The notes under the pieces: model-generated
The model's database searches: none
Told to the model about the DNA's origin: nothing
Seen by the model: the letters and a program-made list of their open reading frames with translations, nothing else
Translations under genes and position numbers: made by a program
Shown: piece by piece, positions 21,025-33,691 of the stretch
Layout of the letters: each line of letters begins with the position of its first letter
Position numbering within the stretch: position 1 is the first letter of the stretch
Origin: Pollenia angustigena
Taxonomy: Eukaryota; Arthropoda; Insecta; Diptera; Polleniidae
Reading direction: 5' to 3'
Assembly (NCBI GenBank): GCA_930367215.1
Contig: OV884056.1
Location: 323,112,709-323,176,708 of the forward strand
DNA: 64,000 nucleotides

Positions 21025-22592
21025 TAGTGTCTTATATACATACATATGTATATGTTCTATGTATGTTTGTATGCAACATCACATGCCGCTGTAAGACACT
21101 CATCATAAGATGTAAAAGATATATACTTATATATACACACAAACGTCTCATACAAACTATGATTCTGTTCACACTTGTCGCGACAATTGGTCATATTATT
21201 TAGTTGGGTTGTTTTTTTATAATTTTGTTCTTATGTACTTTCAAATAAATCGCGAGTTATTATTTTATCGATCTATTAATTTAATGACGTCGTAGCGATG
21301 CCGCTTGATGCCGATGCCAAAGCCAATTGATGCATTGATAAATAATATTGCCAACTAACGAAAAGTAACACACTTTATACATGCAAACACACTTACACAA
21401 ATAATAAGATATGTAAGTAAAAAGAAAAAATAAATAATGCAATAATAAAAACCTTTTACGATCACTTCTGCTGCTGATTATCTTTAGGAACTTGTTTTTC
21501 TTTTTTCATTTTCTGTAAAACTCTCGAAGGGATCAATCATATCGCGGTTCGTTAGAATTAAAATAACAATCGTGTCTAAATTGTGTGGTTTTTATGTTTG
21601 TTCGTTAAATCATACAAAATAATTAATACCTAATAATAAAATAAATATTGGAAAATAAAAGTAATTTTTAAAGATCATGGAGATGGCCAGTATTACAATT
21701 GATGCAGCACATCCTGTAAGTCCAGTTATTTTAAATAAAATATGCATTCTAATTTAAAGTACCTTAAAACTAATATAGAACATGAACATTTCTGTGTACA
21801 ACTCGAGAAAACAATTAATTAATTATAAATAATTAAAAAAAATAAATATTAAAAACGGCAATAGTTTGCCACATCTGTATACGAAGAAAAAAAATAATAT
21901 TTGTTAAAAAATCAACACGTGATCATAAATTTATCCAGTAATTTTTAATTTTTAAATAGCAAGTCAATAGTGCCGCAGTAAGATAAGGCACCGCATACTA
22001 TTACTTCGCCTTTCGTTGCAGAAGTATTTCTTCCTTTCTCAAGTCGTGAAATAAAAGTTGTATCTAACCAGTCCATCGATAATTAACTTATCGGTCCACG
22101 TCACTTTATTCTATGCTAATTGGAGGCTCTGAACGTAACGGTTGTCATCGTGTAGTATGTAGTTGATACTGAAGTTTTCGCCGATCAACTTTTTTCTCCG
22201 TGCATTTTGTTCTAGTTCGTCTTCTTAGTTTGTCAAAAATTTCAATTTGCCCTGGGCTTATAAAACGAATTTTCTGTGAAACTGGTATAAACCTGAAATA
22301 TTTTTTATGAATATGGAGGTAACACTATAGAACTTTTATCTAAATACAAATTTAAGTTTTTTTTGTACATTAATATCGTTATATCCAATGCCAAATAACA
22401 CTGCGCAACAGTCATTTTGCGGTCTGGAATTTGATTTACAATTTTTATTAATTTGAGGTCGCTGATTTCAAATCTAATCTCCATTTTTTTCGATCAGCTC
22501 TACTTTTCGAGATATACCGTTGTGTCCAAAATTAAGGCACTTTCACTACATATATTGGAATAACATTAAAACGGTTCACCATATTCAGTTAA
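21025..22592. other. Least repetitive stretch; possible host promoter/first exon region
   Basis: No TIR, LTR or transposase remains recognised. Contains the possible first coding exon at 21677-21715 and non-AT-rich islands such as GACGTCGTAGCGATGCCG near 21290. May be host single-copy DNA. Confidence 0.4.
21677..21715 (+). CDS. Possible first coding exon of an unidentified host gene
   Basis: ATG followed by 12 more open codons (MEMASITIDAAHP) ending exactly at a strong donor, CCT|GTAAGT. The ATG context is GATCATGG, preceded by AT-rich sequence that could be a 5' UTR. It lies in the least repetitive part of the window. No later exon could be linked, so the intron would run through repeats or beyond the window. 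The protein start is not one I recognise. A chance ATG plus donor is quite possible. Confidence 0.3.
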
Positions 22593-23846
22593 AACAAGTT
22601 AGAGTGCTATATTCGGCTGTGCCGAATCTTTGATACCCTCCACCGACAGTTCGAATGTTTAAGGAGTAACATCTGTATGATCTTATTATAATCTTAAACT
22701 GTGACGATTTGTTATTAATTATGGTTTAAGGCAACCAAACTGTTTTCCGGTAGAAGGGTTTATATGGGGCCTAGGGTAAATTATGGACCGATCATCACGA
22801 AATTTCACAGCGTAATTTCTAGTCCTTTAAAACTGTGACGTACCAATTTCTGTTATGATAGCATTATTAATTATGGTTTTAGGTGCGCTGAACTGTTTTC
22901 CGGGAGTAGGGTTTCTATGGGGCCTAGGGCAAATTATGTACCGATCTTCACGAAATTTCACAGTATCATTTATAGTCCTATAAATGCCAAAATTTGTTAT
23001 GATTGCATTATTTTTTACGGTTACTAAACTGTTTTCCGGTAGTAGGGTTTATATGGAGCCCAAGGTAAATTATGGACCGATCGTCACGAAATTTCACAGT
23101 GTTATTTCTTGTCCTAAAAAACTGTGACGTACCAAATTTTGTTATGATAGCATTATTTTTTACGTTTTTAGGCGTACTAAGTTGTTTTCCGGAAGTAGGT
23201 TTTATATGGGGCCTATGGTAAATTATGGACCGATCTTCACGAAACTTAACAGTTTAATTTCTAGTCCTATGTAACTGTGACTTGCCAAAATTTGTAATGA
23301 TAGCATTGTTAGTTAGGGTTTTAGGCTTAATATACTGTTTTCCGGGAGTAGGGCTTATATGGGGCCTAGTGTAAATTATTGATGGATCTTCACGAAATTT
23401 CACAGCGTGATTTCCAGTTAAATAAAACGAATTGTTGCGAAATCTTATATCATTCTGTGCATTTTTCCACCATTTATGTTAGTTTTTGTAACAAAATTAT
23501 CAATTTTTTTTTTAGGTGGTGGTTCCACATTTTGATTCATAGCTCAGATCCTATTGAACCGATTTTGCTGAATTTCAATCCCAAACTGCTTAGGATAACT
23601 ACAAGCAATTTGACACCAAGTTTGTTGATTTCTTTTGAGTTTTTCGAAAGTGAGCGTGTTTTCAACAGACGGACAGACGGACAGACGGACAGACAGACGG
23701 ACATGGCTAAATCGACTTAAAATTAGTCAAGGACCCAGAATATATATACTTTATAGGGTCTGAGATGAATAGTAAAAAAGTTTCACACGGAATGACAAAC
23801 TGAATATACCCTCTTCACAACTAATTGTGGTGGAGGGTATAAAAAT
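22593..23846 (+). mobile_element. Minisatellite-bearing foldback-like element, copy 1 (five units)
   Basis: Runs from AACAAGTTAGAGTGC to GGAGGGTATAAAAAT, with ATACCCTCCACC-type inverted motifs near both ends. The middle is a tandem array of about 155-base units (each with TATATGGGGCCTAG...AATTATGGACCGATC...TTCACGAAATTTCACAG); five units counted here. It ends with a (GACGGACA)n tract at 23668-23700 and TATATATACTTTATAGGGTC. The same element, inverted and with eight units, is at 59120-60847. The 113-codon frame 23379-23720 is a by-product. Confidence 0.8.
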
Positions 23847-23867
23847 CAGAAACTCGGCAACAATATT

Positions 23868-24699
23868 CACCCCTATTATGTAAGGCGTTGTCGACGTCGA
23901 CATTAATTTTTAATTGTTGTCACATCAAGGCGACGACTACATCACTTCGACGTTAATTTGGTATTTTATAAGAATGTTGTGTCGACGTCGACTAGTTATC
24001 GAAAATTTGACAAAAAAAAAATCCCATCTCCAATAGTTTTTTTTTATTTTTGTTCTTCACTCACTTTTTAACGCTATGTCTGAGTTCACACGGCTCATGT
24101 CTTATTGACAGGATTCTTCCTTTTTCTTCTTTGAACATGAATTGGCGTTCAAATGTTTTGAAAACAATAACAAAATTAAACAACGAATGAAAAAGCAAAA
24201 CGTATAGACAGTACATGCATCTGTGTACTCGTTTCTTTTGCCCTCGTCCCTCTCGCCTATAAAGTAGCAATCATGTCAATAAGACAAGAGCCGTATGAAC
24301 ACAAACTATTTATGCTATATTCCGACATATTTTTTTAAACATTTTCGCGAATTTTCGCTATTTTAGCAAACTTTTCCGAACTTTCGCAATTTTCGCGTTA
24401 AATTTACTAATAAAATTTGTGCCCATAACTTCTTTTAAATTTGCATTTTTTATTTCAAACGTATTCAATAAAAATGTTTACATTTCATTTAAAATTTCTT
24501 TAACTTTCATTTGAGTCGTCGCAAAATTTCCTGTCGACTAAAACGGAGACAATACTTCTCGACGTCGACTTGAAACCGCCTTAGAAAATATCAATTGACT
24601 GTCAATAGTAATCGATTATTGTCAACAACGACTCAGAAAATACCATTGCTGTTCAGGTGCCGTCGACTTGTGTCGATGTCGACTTTCATAATAGGGGTG
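23868..24699. mobile_element. MITE, TIR CACCCCTATTATG, 3-bp TSD ATT
   Basis: Left CACCCCTATTATGTAAGGC and right CTTTCATAATAGGGGTG; ATT at 23865-23867 and 24700-24702. Subterminal regions are full of GTCGACGTCGAC palindromes on both sides. A nested inverted-repeat element is at about 24078-24305. Confidence 0.75.
24078..24305. mobile_element. Nested MITE with TGAGTTCACACGGCTC-type ends
   Basis: GTTCACACGGCTCATGTC at the left pairs with the inverted GACAAGAGCCGTATGAAC at the right, then CTTATTGACA / TGTCAATAAG. Exact ends and TSD are not resolved (GCTAT occurs on both sides). Confidence 0.6.
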
Positions 24700-24871
24700 A
24701 TTATCTTTCAATTTGCCCAGTAGTTCTTAGAATTTAGGAAATAAAAAATAAAAATGCGAAAAAATCACAGTTTTGGTCTAAAAACATTTAGCTTTACATA
24801 TTTTGAATAAAATGAGATTTATTTATTATAAAATTTGTTGTGCAGTGTTATTTTTACAATCAACATGTTAA

Positions 24872-25492
24872 GGGGGCGACACGAAATAACACCCGTTGAA
24901 ATTAGAAAAATGAAATAAATCCCAATAAAATTGCAAAATTTGAAAATTTTATTGGGGTTTATTTATTTTTTCTAATGGGGCGTTATTTCATCGGGTGTTA
25001 TTTCGTTTGTACAATGATTATCTCCTCTATGGTATAACAAACACCGGCTTCGCTGACTAAAGCTTCTTTGTATATCCATTCTTCAGCCGGTTGCAAGGAT
25101 TTTCTTCTTCACTCTCCCTCTTTTCACGTTTTTAACATACATCCTTTACCTTTTCAAAATATTCTAAATGTATGAGTAACAACTTAATTGAATTACAAGA
25201 AAATTATTGTATTCCAGAAAACATACAAAATTTGGGTCTTATTTAATTTTTTTGGTTGTTATTTCATTGGATCTTTTTTTATTATTTCCTTGGGTTTTAA
25301 TCATTATGAAATAAGTCCCAATTAGCAAAATTTTTTTTATTTTTAAATTGGGGATTATTTCGTGGAAATTGGGCATTTCTTCATAATTTTTTACTTGGCT
25401 GTTACTTCGTTTTATTGGGGTTTCTTTCACTGGAGTTTATTTCATTTTTCTAATTGGGCGTTATTTCATCGGCTGTTATTTCGTGTCGCCTG
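24872..25492. mobile_element. TTAA-flanked element with CGACACGAAATAACA ends
   Basis: TTAA at 24868-24871 and 25493-25496. TIRs GGCGACACGAAATAACA (left) and TGTTATTTCGTGTCGCC (right), followed by GATGAAATAACGCCC-type repeats. TTAA targets are used by piggyBac, Kolobok and Sola3; the ends do not decide among them. The left arm also forms a 55-base hairpin (24877-24933 with 24945-25007). A fragment of the foldback 81-base array lies at 25020-25100. Confidence 0.65.
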
Positions 25493-25496
25493 TTAA

Positions 25497-26231
25497 GGGT
25501 ATTTCTTATATTCCTTGAATATTTTATTTTTTTTTACAAGACAGGTTAGATGTTTCTTTACCATTTTCAAAAAAAATTTAATTTTGAGTACAACTATTTT
25601 TAGTTAAACTTCCCATATGGGTGGCCACTTAAACAAGGGGATGTCCTACGAGGGGGTAAATTGTCACTAAGAGCCCACAAAAAGACAGCTAAGTGCCAGC
25701 ACAAAGTGACAGTAAAATTTTCCACAGTTTTAGAACCAGTCTTCAGATTATAGGATCAATGTGGATAGTTTTATAATTAGTCTACAGTGTATAGTACTGT
25801 CACTTTTGGGGTAAATTGTCACGAAAAAACTACAGGGTTTATTATAATTTATAAATTAAAAAAAAATTCAAGATATATCAACAAAACTATTCGTCCAATT
25901 TTTTAAAATAACGCTTAAAAAGCTAAAAACATTTTATAAAAATGCTTAATAAAATGACAAGTACTAAATGAAAATTTTGCAGCTAAATAAGAATTTTGAA
26001 TGCTAACTGACTGACCCACGATGTCAACAAGAACATTTCTTTCGTATATTTATATTGAAATCAAAAACAAATTTTAGTTTTTTATTAATGTTTTGAGTAT
26101 AAATATGCGAAAGAATTATTCTTGTCGACATTGTGGGCCTGGAAAATGCCAAAATGGTCACACTGATCCTTATGTAAAGATATATAAGTTTGAAATTATT
26201 CCGTTTGTAATTTCTATAATACATATTAGTC
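25497..26231. other. Unassigned AT-rich DNA
   Basis: No gene or element ends recognised. Confidence 0.5.
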
Positions 26232-26234
26232 TTA

Positions 26235-26463
26235 GGCTGGGTTTTTGAGATCTCAGTTAAACTAGGTTTAGTTAATCTAAAAACAGATTCGTGCCGTCAT
26301 TACCAAGTTTGTATACAAAATTTTGATGGAACAGCTTAGTTTTGCTTAAAATTTTGGTCTTAAATGAAATAATAAAAAAAAAATCACATTCCGCCGGAAA
26401 AATCCAAGTTTCAGACTACGTTAAACTAAGTTTAAACTTAATCCACCTCTCAAAAACCCGGCC
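26235..26463. mobile_element. Harbinger-type MITE, TIR GGCYGGGTTTTTGAG, TSD TTA
   Basis: Left GGCTGGGTTTTTGAG, right CTCAAAAACCCGGCC, flanked by TTA (26232-26234, 26464-26466). The subterminal AGTTAAACTAGGTTTAG pairs with its inverse. Confidence 0.85.
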
Positions 26464-26466
26464 TTA

Positions 26467-28855
26467 GACGCTAAAAATTATATTTATTCTGGGTCCTTAT
26501 GATAAGCGAAGTTGATTTAACGATGTCCGTCTGTCCAAGTGTATGTTGAAATCGATTTTCCGAAGACCCCAGAAATAATGGGGATTAAGATGTTATATTT
26601 ATATATCACATATACTCCGTTAAAAAAACCACAACTGCATCTGATTTTAAATAAATTTGTTTATACCTGGAGCACGGAAAGAGCCAAAGTTTCCCATTTA
26701 GGTACATGCACCTTGGTTATTAATACACAACATCCGACAAAATATGGACCCTATCCCGCCCAGAAGTGAGCGTGGCACAAAATAGGACTTCTCCTTTTTG
26801 GTATAACAAACACTGTCTTCGCTGACTAAAGCTTTTCTGTATAGCCGGCATTTAGCCGGCTTCGGTAGCTTAAGCTCCTAAATTTGGCCTTGTGCCCGAC
26901 CGAAGACTAGCTACGTAATGAAGATTTAGTAAGTTATATCACAGAGGATAACACCTTGCACCTTACCTTCCTTTGCTATGTATCGTGCGATTTGTAAAAC
27001 CAAAACAATTAAAAGTTTTATATTGGGGTCTTATTTCATCTCGGAAATTGGGGTTTTTTTTCATATGATAAAGTCCCTTCTACTTGGGGACTTATTTTAT
27101 TGGAAATAAGACCCCAAAGATTAGGGACTTTTTCTTTTTGTTTTTGGGATCTTATTTCGTGGGGCCTTATTTCATGGAGCTTCATTTTTTAAAATACACT
27201 TTTTGTGACCCCTTTCTTTTTGGAAAATTGACTTTCTGTGACCCTTTTAAACAAATTTCCAACGACAACGCTGTTGGCATTTATTTCAAAAAATTTGTTG
27301 AATTTAAATGAAAACTTACTTATAAATAACTTGTTACATAAAATCAGATTAAAGTTTATTGTTAGTTATACTTTTTTCTCGGAAATTTGATGCGGGATTC
27401 CCGAAAAAAATTAACAAAATGAGGCAGAATTCACATTACCTCACTCTTAGATATTTTACAAATACATATTTGTTATTTAATTGCGTATTTAATTACGTAA
27501 TTCATTACAACGAAATTGAAAAAAAAAGAAACAGTAAGATATTTATATTAATAACTCTTTATATACATACTCGAATGTTATAAAAATGAGGGGTAAGTTT
27601 ATTTGTTTGTTCCGCAATTACGCCCAAACGTCTAAAACGATTTTTATAAAATTTGATACCAATCGTAAAAATTAATGTAGGTACGGCATATTACAAGAAA
27701 ATATATACAATTTAAAAATCGGCTTTGTATGTGGAAAAGAATTTAATAAAAAAGGGAATTTTTGGTATAACTTTAGTATAGATATTATACCAATAATATT
27801 AAGCTAAAAAGTTTCTATGTTTGTAAGAAGTAATCTTCGGAAATGCCGGTCCTATTTTAAACATTTTTGCAAAAACATTAAGAATGGAACCTCTTAAAGG
27901 TCAAAGGTTATATAAGGTACCGGTAAAAAGCTTAGGATAGGGTCCAGAGGCGCTAAGCCTCCTATACTCAGAACATATTAGTTATCGTTTAAGAAGAGGT
28001 CTATTAAAGCAATAGTTTCCGTCACCAGTCTATCTGTCCGCTCAACCGTCCCATGACTGAATACAAAATCGAATTTTGCGTTTGCTGCGCTTTATCGGCT
28101 AACTTTTTTTTTGTTTAAAACTTTTTAAAACTTGGACCAAAAGGGGAATATAGGAAAAATGTCTGCCTCTCCGAAAATATCTAACCTTTTTTATGTAATT
28201 TGAATCATAGATAGAGCAGCGTAAATCAAACACACAGGGTTTATATATCATTCAAACCTTAGGCCAATAGGAGACAGAAAAGAAAGTCTCCGTCAAAAAT
28301 TAACTTAATTAACGCCGCCGACGCGGCTGGTTTTAAATAACCTGCATTTAGATAGCAATATTTGAAAGTTTATTTATTTAAGTTTGTGCTTAAATTATAA
28401 TCAGAGACATAGATTAAAAAATAATTTACCTTTAATGGGCAAAACAGGGTACTAATTCGGAGTGACCTTGAAGACGTTATTCTTTAACATAAAGTCTGCA
28501 AACAAATAAAGTACATTTGAGTACAGTTAGCAAATCATGGGACAAAATGATAAAAAGGGGATTAAAAAGAAATTCTATTATCCGTTATAATAAACATACC
28601 AAAAATGTGAAATTTTAAAAATAAACTGGTTTTTTATTTTAAATACCATAATACAAAGATTCAAAAAGAAGCAACAATTGGAGCGCAGCCGCGAGTAACA
28701 CGTTGTAAGTGACAAAATAATTATTTATCAGGAGAGCAAAAAACGTTTTTAAAGAGCAGGACTACTTATTCTTATTTTTTTTTAGATTATCAAAATTTAT
28801 GATAATAAAAACTTGTATGCAAAATATTAAGAAATTTGAATTTAAAATAACATTC
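26467..28855. other. Mixed repeat debris
   Basis: 26485-26570 resembles the CCTTA...GATGTCCGTCTGTC block of the minisatellite element. 26790-26960 holds decayed units of the foldback 81-base array (GCCGGC...GGTATAACAAACACTG). 27015-27220 has TTGGGGTCTTATTTCAT repeats akin to the TTAA-flanked element. 27580-27960 has a Helitron-like start (TATAAAAATGAGGGGTAAG, CGCAATTACGCCC) without clear ends. No gene seen. Confidence 0.45.
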
Positions 28856-28859
28856 AAAT

Positions 28860-29369
28860 TTGCAGTTGATAACTTTTTTTTTTAGTGGAAAAACGTTTCA
28901 TTTAATCCGAATTCTTTCAGATTTTCAAGAATATTTTAAAAAACTATTACCAGTAGAAATTGATCCCGAATTTGGATACAAAATAAGTTTATTTAACACT
29001 TTTGTTCTTCGATCATTTAAACGATACTTAAGTCATTCAATCAAATCGTTTGCGAAAAAATTATAAGCATTTACCAAACTGTTGATTAAAGATTTAATAA
29101 TGCCTTCAAATTCAATTATTGTTGCTGAATCCAGATGTTTTAAAGTATTACTTTGGTTTGTCAATATTTGAATTTCGTTTTCTGTGAAACAAACCAAATT
29201 AAAATCAGATAATGCATGATTCAAATATTTACATATTCAAAGAAAATTTTGAATCATATTAGATAAAGATGACCAACGACGTTTTACGTCATGTGTTTTA
29301 TCTCTTCTTCTTTTTTCAATACAATAGAGGTTTCAAGTTTTTGTTGCTTTTCATTAGATTTATTAAACA
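28860..29369 (-). pseudogene. hAT transposase pseudogene, middle/C-terminal part
   Basis: Minus strand: RRWSSLSNMIQNFL, then LNHALSDFNLVCFTENEI and LKHLDSATIIEFEGII, then, after a stop, LKYRLNDRRTKVL. This is the DxxTRWxSLxxM...ALxDF...FTxxE...LxxLxxAT...R+...VL pattern of the hAT transposase core after the insertion domain. Stops and at least one frameshift are present. It continues upstream (in gene sense) at 30339-30401 and 34078-34800 across inserted elements. Confidence 0.7.
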
Positions 29370-30338
29370 ACTAGCTGACCCGGTCCGCGTTGCTGGCCTT
29401 AAGCAAACATTAGTGTTGTATTACCACACGATTTATATTGAGCTTTTAACAAAATTTACGGCCTTTAAATTAAAATCCATGGAATACCTATCATAAAGTT
29501 TTTTTTACAGAATAACTTACATATGGTGTAGAAATGGGCTCAATCAGAAAAGAAACGCATATACATACATATTTAAGGCTTCGCTCATTAGCTGATTACT
29601 AAGATCGATGGAGCCGTTTTCTGATTTTAGATAAATCGAAAAAAGTGGGCGTAAATAAGGGCGTGGCAATATTTTCTTTACGTAAAAAACTAAGTTGGAC
29701 CATGGCGATCATTTTAAAGAAATCGTCCAAATCGGTCAAGCCGTTCTCAAGTTATGCGATCAGCAACAGACAACATTTCATTTTTATTACTTCATTTTAA
29801 GGCCAACCGATAGAAAATGTTTTTTTTTTATTTGGTGTAAAAACGTATAAACTTTTTGGCGTTCCAACTCGGGAGCAAGCCACATACAACTGGCCGTTTA
29901 AGCCAGCAATAGTCAATGATTGCCTTTGTGCTTTGCTGATGATAATAGGAAAGGCAAGACGCAAAGGGAATTGGAGCCGCTTGAATTGGAATGGTAAATC
30001 GTTGGAAATCATCGGAATTCGTGGATATCGAAAGTTTTAACATTTTAGTATTGGATCATTTTTAACATAGGCTTTTTTAAATATCTTCGGAACTACATAG
30101 CCGATTTAAAATAAAATAAAAATAGCAAAAAAAAAAAAAAAAATATATGTATTGGTGGTACAATATGAAAATTGGATTTTGCCACGCCCCTCCGCCCGCA
30201 AATCAAAAATCAGACTTCACAGTGTCACCCGCCTGAATATTCTGAAAATCCCTGAAAATTTCATCAAAATCGGAACTGCCGTTTTGGAGTCCATACGGTA
30301 CATACATACATACATACATCCTGTTTTATATATATAGA
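29370..30338 (-). mobile_element. Helitron with helicase remnant, minus strand
   Basis: Minus-strand 5' end TCTATATATATAAAAC (30338 down) and 3' end ACCGGGTCAGCTAGT (29370). Same termini type as the Helitron at 7500-8021. A near-perfect empty site exists at 34150-34180, because the target lies in a short duplication of the hAT gene; a one-base difference lies in a T/A run. The interior keeps the C-terminal part of the Pif1-type helicase. Confidence 0.85.
29797..30043 (-). pseudogene. Helitron Pif1-like helicase, C-terminal remnant
   Basis: Minus frames give FKRLQFPLRLAFPIIISKAQ (motif V/VI region, normally AFAMTINKSQGQ) and GQLYVACSRVGTPKSLYVFT, the conserved helicase end. The segment between them is shortened (LTIAGLNGQLYV), and two frames are used upstream. 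Confidence 0.8.
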
Positions 30339-30401
30339 TTTGCAACACTTACGTACTCGATTAATAACTTCGCTTATTTAAATTTTAATATAAATTCATC
30401 T
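30339..30401 (-). pseudogene. hAT pseudogene segment between Helitron and foldback A
   Basis: Second copy of the short internal duplication of the hAT gene (GCAACACTTACGTAC...TAACTTCGCTTATT, also at 34160-34197), bounded by the Helitron 5' end and by the GACATTTC target of foldback element A. Confidence 0.6.
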
Positions 30402-30839
30402 GACATTTCGGCTGTAGGAAATATCGCCCAAAAAAAATAATGAAAAATCGCCCAAATGAAGAATCGCCCAAAAGAAAATGAAAAATAACCCAAAAAGTTA
30501 TATATGCAATTTTGCCCAAAAGAAACGAAAAAGAGCCCAAATTAAAAATGAAAAATGACCCAAAAAGAAAAAACGAATTTTTTCCCAAAAAAGAAATTAA
30601 AAATTACCCATTTTGCAAAACAGGGTTTTTTATTCATATAAATTTAGTAACTTACAAATGTAAGAGAAAAACATGTTTTATTATGGTCACAACCAACAAA
30701 ACTATTTTTAAAGAAACTTATTTTGTCATAATGTGGTTATTGGTGACAATGATTTGGTTAAATTAAACATAATATGGTCAACATTTTTTTAAAAATGGTT
30801 TTGTTGTTTTTTCTCTGCGTGCATATATTAAACATATAA

Positions 30840-31425
30840 CGAAAACACTTTTGGGCGCAAGGATTTTCTCCCCTATGTTGTAACAAATACCGGCAGCGCT
30901 TACTTAAGCGTCTCGGCATAGCCGGCCTTCGGCCGGGCGCAAGGATTTTCTACTCTATGGTATAACAAAAACCGGCTTCGCTAACTAAAGCTTCTCTGCA
31001 TAGCCGGCCTTCGGGCGGTCGCAAGGATTTTCTCCTCTATGATATAACAAAGACCGGCTTCGCTAGCTAAAGCTTCTCTGCGCAGACGGCCTTTGGGCGG
31101 GTGCAAGGATTTCTTCCTTTATGGTATAACAAGTACCGGTTTCGCTAAGTAAAGCTTCTAAAATTTGCCTTGTTTCCGAACAAAGGCCGATTTCGCAGAT
31201 AAGCTTTAGTTATCGAAGCCAGTATTTGTTATACCATAGAGGAGAAAATCCTTGCACCTGGCCGAAGGCCGGCTGGGCAGAGAAGCTTTAGTTAGCGAAG
31301 CCGGTTTTTGTTATACCATAGAGGAGAAGATCCAGAGAAGCTTTAGTTAGCGAAGTCGGTACTTTTTTTTTTATCAAAGAGGAGAAAATCCTTGCGCCCG
31401 GCCATAGGCCGGCTATGCTTTCGAG
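30840..31425. repeat. Array of about 81-base GCCGGCCTTCGGCCGG units, two orientations
   Basis: Units read GCGCAAGGATTTTCTCC, TATGGTATAACAAA, ACCGGCTTCGCTAACTAAAG, CTTCTCTGCATAGCCGGCC. About four lie in one direction to 31165, then several in the reverse direction to 31425, giving a long hairpin. Each unit also holds a GGCCTTCGGCC mini-hairpin. Confidence 0.8.
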
Positions 31426-31433
31426 TTTGTAAG

Positions 31434-33691
31434 CAGGGATGTCAGATGTGACGATTTTACGTCATTTTGACGATTTTTTTCGCTGAATTTACCAAAATGA
31501 CGATTGACGATTTTGAATGTAGAGTCACTTAGGTGTTGACGATTTAATCCCGTCAATAAATTTAGTTTAAACTTTAATCTTTCATCAAATTTTTAACACT
31601 TTAATCTGTCAAGTAAAGCTTTTTCTCACCGAACGTTTCCACATGCAAGTAATTACTTGCAAGTAGTGTATACGTATTATCAACAAAAAATCGAGGAAAC
31701 AGCCGATTGGCTGAATGAACAAAAATTATGTGAATGTTAGTGAAAAAGTGTCAGTGTATTGAGTTTTTCGAACTTGCACTTGCATGTGGAAACGGGGGGT
31801 TAGTTAATATATGTATATAGAGGCGAATATATATTTATATCTACTAGCGGACTCGACGAACTTCGCCTCGTCCCAATTTTAAGCCTTCAGACAAACTTTA
31901 GAGTAATAATACAACACAAATATTAAAATTTTTAATATGATTTATTTGAATGGAATCAGTAGAGAGCGATTTGATGTACAAAAATCTATAAATCACTAAA
32001 TATATAAACCATCTTTAAACGCATAAAATTCGGCGTTTAAACTACCAACACAGACCATATGTATTTGTTAAGATTTATTGTAGTGCTGTCACATGTTATT
32101 TTTTTACCACATATAACACGTGGGAGAATTATTTATAGTTGCTGAGTTTAAACTACATATAAATTCAAGTTTAGTTCAACTAAACCAGCGTTTAAACCAT
32201 CAGTGGTTTATTAGCCATTATTGTACAAGTTTTTTTTTAGAAAAACTAAAAAACAACTAGTTAATATTAGTCAGGGCCATTTTTTGATGTTTTTTTTATA
32301 TTGGCAGGACGATTTTTCGAAAAAAAAATTATCTGACAGCACTATTTCACTTGTTTGTTTTATTTGAGTACAAGAACTGCCTGCTTTTAAAACACGAGTG
32401 CAAAACTCCTTCAAATTACTGCCTGCTTTTAGATCGCGAGCACAAAAGTGACTCGTTTAACTAATATTTAAAACAAAATTTAAAAATGACCATTCCTTAA
32501 GGGGTTCCCATACAAAAAGTTTAATACAGACTAGAAATATATTGAAGAAAACGTACCATAACAGCCAAGGAGTCTCCTTAACAATTTTTCGAGACATACT
32601 TGCCCCTTATCACCACTTCTTAAGGGGGCTCCCATACAAATATTGCGATTTATGAAATGTTGATTAAAAATAATTTTTGTTGCCAAAAAAAAAAAAAAAA
32701 AAAATTATGTTTCTAAAACGACAGCGCATGTTAGAAAAAAATTTAACGTTAAAGGAAATTTTATTGCGGATTTTCGTTTTTTTTTTTTAGTATGTAATTT
32801 TAATAAACTGAACCGTTTTTGAACCGGTATTGGATTCAGCGTACCCGAAAAAGGTTTAAGCGCCAGTTGCCAAATTCTAGCACAGTGGAATTGTTTGATA
32901 AAACTTGCGAAAAGCAATAAAAAACATTTTTAAATATAACAATAAAAAGAAATTAATTGGACTTTATATTTATACTGTGTACTTCTTTTCTTAACCTTTA
33001 ATAATCAATGTACTTTAATTGCAACAAAAAAAGTTGGGAACCCTATATGTAGTTGCCCTGCGATTTAACTTTGAATAATTAAGTTTAAGTTATCGACGTC
33101 CTTATTCTTCGCTGCTATTATTGCCCGTTCGAGATTTTTGTAGTTTTGTGCAATGTCGGGGAACACTTTGCTGATGAGCTCCTCCTTGGACGATGAGAAT
33201 TCACAAAAATTTTCAGAGAACGATATCAATCCATTCGAAACATCAATAGGAATTTGGCCGTTGCCAAGCTCCAGCAGTTGTCTCGAGAATTCAGCAGCCG
33301 ATGGGTCGTTCTGCAACACGACTCTAATGTTTGCGGTCAATTGCAACTTCTGGACATGCCTCCACAAAGACTACGATTTCAGGCAGGCGTTAAGTTCATC
33401 TGCAGCAGAAGATTTGGGGATGACGGGAATTGTTTGACGAAAATCTCCGGAGAGCAATATCAAAGCCGCACCAAATCGTCTTAAGTATTAAAAATTCTAT
33501 ATTTTTTGGTTTTGTATGATTTTATACTAAATATTTTTTTATGTTTTAATAGAGTGATATATCCGTGTTTATAAAAAAACGATTTTTTTATATGACGATT
33601 TTTTGACGGTTTTTTTCAAAACTACTGACGATTTTGACGATTTTTTTTTTAAATTTTGACGATATTTCGAAAAAAACATCTAACATCACTG
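31434..33691. mobile_element. hAT-type element, TIR CAGKGATGTYAGATGT, 8-bp TSD TTTGTAAG
   Basis: Left CAGGGATGTCAGATGT, right inverse of CAGTGATGTTAGATGT; TTTGTAAG at 31426-31433 and 33692-33699. Both subterminal regions carry many TGACGATTTT copies in both directions. CAG start plus an 8-bp TSD is hAT-like. The interior contains Helitron remains but no recognisable hAT transposase. Confidence 0.85.
31842..33490 (-). mobile_element. Helitron remnant inside hAT element
   Basis: Minus-strand 3' end GTTCGTCGAGTCCGCTAGT at about 31842-31860 and Pif1 helicase pieces at 33065-33490: ILLSGDFRQTIPVIPKSS near 33480-33420, then LQLTANIRVVLQNDPSAAEF and LLELGNGQIP. Frames shift between pieces. The 5' end of the Helitron is not visible. 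Confidence 0.7.

Noticed and set aside
30840..31425. CRISPR-like array of regular repeats
   Set aside because: No unique spacers; units are contiguous, reverse direction mid-array and recur inside a transposable element.
33153..33484. Plus-strand open frames of 94 and 76 codons
   Set aside because: Antisense shadows of the Helitron helicase remnant, whose motifs read on the minus strand.
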